This document shows positions 62,291 to 64,000 of a DNA stretch of 64,000 nt, in pieces. Position 1 is the first letter of the stretch, and each line of letters opens with the position of its first letter. The DNA comes from Artocarpus heterophyllus (Eukaryota > Streptophyta > Magnoliopsida > Rosales > Moraceae), in the NCBI GenBank assembly GCA_025403435.1, contig CM046332.1, positions 9,231,903 to 9,295,902 on the forward strand, in the 5' to 3' direction. The notes beneath the pieces are model-generated. The model was not told the origin of the DNA. It made no database searches and saw only the letters and a list, made by a program, of their open reading frames with translations. A program made the translations under genes and the position numbers.

Positions 62291-63391
62291 TTGGAGTTCC
62301 AACCCGCTACATAATGAAATCCCTTACTAGGGGTTGGAACCACTATATGTTACCTATGGACCAATGATGGAGGCCTTAGGTCCTCTCTTTAAAAACCTTC
62401 TCCTACCCAATATTTTTAAACTCAAGGTTTTATGTTAACATGCATTAACAATTTTTAATGAGCGGCACTTCTTATTCCACAAGGCATGTTATCAACATAC
62501 ATGGCAAATCATATTATAATGCATCAAGCAAAGAAACATGCAAAGCTACAAGCAAAATAATAAATAGCTGTAATATCATGGTTCCATCCTAGAGAATAGA
62601 AAATAAAGATTACAAAAGATCAATCAAAATATATTATCGATTCTTTAATTTGTATCTTTTTATTATATCCTTCTTCATGTGGCATCTGTCTTCTATTCTT
62701 GAATCTCACATAGACCAAAAGGTTATTTTTCTGGTCATTAGAAAATTTCATGTTTATCAGAATTGTCTCAAAAGCAAAATAAAAAAACTACATTGAAAAA
62801 ATCACCTTTTTTGAAAACTATTTTGCCCCACCATCAGCCTACCGATCTTCCAAATCGGCTTTCCAGCCTGTCGACCGGTGTTTAACTAATATTTTTCCAG
62901 AAATTATGTGAAAGGTAGTTTTTTAATTTTTTAATTTTATTTTCAACAATTCAAAAACATAAAAATTTATAAATACAGAAAAATAACAGAACTCCAATCA
63001 TCTCCATCTTTTAGATCCTCTTCACATCTAATAATTATTTAAATACAAATTTTACAAATTAAAATTAAAATAATAAATCCTAGATAGTGATGATAGACCG
63101 CCATCTAATTACATGAAAAACTTAGAGACAAATTCTAACCTCTAAGGAACCATAACAGGCAAACATTAATTAATTAAAAATAATAAATAGATATTTAATT
63201 AACCATAATTAATTAATAAACATTCACCACATAATCTCATCACAATATTTAATTATACAGAAACCCTAGAGTGCTAACTCTCTAAAAAAAATTAAATTCA
63301 AGCATAGGAGAAAATAAGATCACATAATTCATGTATATAACATGATCACAAGCCCATATAATCAACGTAAAAACCAAGCTCTGATACCAAT
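62290..63391 (-). other. leader of the antisense copia element
   Basis: Aligns with the leader of the full-length copy (for example AGAGGACCTAAGGCCTCCATC at about 62,385-62,365), including a weak palindromic motif cluster at 62,834-62,877. Primer site TTGGTATCAGAGCTT at 63,390-63,376. At about 62,290 it joins integrase sequence directly, showing the deletion. Confidence 0.8.
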
Positions 63392-64000
63392 TATTGAAAA
63401 CAGTATGAAGCAGAATTTTAAAAAATTTAAAATCAGAGTATTTTTTAAATCACAAGTTTGACATGCTAAATACATAAATTAATGACAAATCTTACTAACC
63501 TCTTCTTTATACCAAAAGTAGTAGGAATCTGTGAAGATAAAAATGTTCCAAAAGTGCCTTAACAAACTAGTCTTCTTTGCTATTTGCTATCTACGATTAG
63601 AGTGCGGCTAGTTGCACATCGTACAACTTTTCCTTCAGTGACTCTCCTTCTAACCACTTGAAAAAACCTAGAGCTAAGGTTCTTGATGTTGAACAATAGC
63701 TCTCAGGGAGTTTTATTCTTTCTCTCACTAGAGTGCTCACTTTATACTCCTGAAGTAATCTGAATAACAAAGAAAACTCACCCCTATTTAGTGGTTGGAT
63801 ATAGGGTAAAACCTTATTATATTAGGCCTCAAAATTTGAGTTTGGATCAACTTTAGAATTAAAACATGTGAAAAATGCATCTGACCTAACTACCGCAATC
63901 GACCAGACCATGTGTATCGTGGTCCACCGCGTGGTCGTGATCGCAGAGTTCGAACGAAATTTGAATGCCTCAAGTTGATTTGATTGATCCAATCTCAACC
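63392..64000 (-). repeat. 5' LTR of the antisense copia, cut by the window end
   Basis: The LTR 3' end on the minus strand starts here (TTTTCAATA next to the primer site). Bases 63,810-64,000 match 48,551-48,740 of the 3' LTR, which supports both being LTRs of one element. Confidence 0.85.

Larger units (their letters stand above)
48551..64000 (-). mobile_element. copia family A element, antisense, internally deleted and split by a nested relative
   Basis: Minus-strand order: 5' LTR (beyond 64,000 to 63,392), primer site, leader (63,391 to about 62,290), a junction to the last part of integrase, RT and part of RNase H (about 62,280 to 60,825). The plus-strand element (50,897-60,824) interrupts here; then come the rest of RNase H (50,896-50,492), a polypurine tract and the 3' LTR (50,475 or 50,089 to 48,551, cut short). 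About 2.6 kb covering gag, protease and most of integrase is missing relative to the intact sibling. The 3' LTR lacks about 0.42 kb of its end. Confidence 0.88.

Overview
The window is nuclear DNA from a flowering plant, most likely a eudicot. It has two spliced protein-coding genes (about 25.0-30.2 kb and 35.0-37.2 kb) in AT-rich DNA full of nested LTR retrotransposons and degenerate DNA transposons. Identification rests on plant-type Ty3/gypsy and Ty1/copia polyproteins, GT-AG introns, TATA-bearing LTRs and a clear ZEITLUPE/ADAGIO gene. No rRNA, tRNA, CRISPR array or organelle operon was seen.

Layout. 1-5.6 kb: 3' part of a Ty3/gypsy chromovirus (Tekay/Del-like pol, chromodomain tail, 3' LTR), inserted in the leader of a minus-strand copia element whose 5' LTR follows (5.6-8.3 kb). 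8.8-9.6 kb: relic of a hAT transposon. 10.0-23.3 kb: an end-to-end but heavily mutated Tat-lineage gypsy element with matching CATGT duplications, archaeal-type RNase H, a tandem-repeat 3' region and a decayed antisense ORF of the Transposase_28 type. Its 3' LTR is split by a copia solo LTR, which itself carries a 605-bp hAT MITE. A 673-bp tandem duplication covers the right border of this nest.

24.1-37.2 kb is the genic core. The first gene is an ADO1/ZTL-type LOV/F-box/Kelch blue-light photoreceptor of 626 aa in two exons. The second encodes an uncharacterised 132-aa protein in three exons. A small copia relic and a candidate MITE lie between them. 37.2-44.1 kb holds a PIF/Harbinger-like element with a nested copia solo LTR, a region of CACTA-like short repeats, and a decayed copy of exon 2 of the 132-aa gene.

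44.1-64 kb: two gypsy LTRs in opposite orientation meeting at a hairpin, then a minus-strand copia element with an internal deletion. Into the RNase H region of that element a full-length plus-strand element of the same family has inserted (50,897-60,824; TSD GCCTC). The latter keeps one reading frame for 1,318 codons, broken by only three stops.

At least five copies of this single copia family (2-kb LTR, 1.7-kb leader, initiator-Met primer site) are present. All carry clusters of a palindromic 12-mer (TCGGCCTGCCGA and variants) upstream of the LTR TATA box and, where preserved, again in the leader. The two host genes look intact; the transposon genes seen here are almost all broken.
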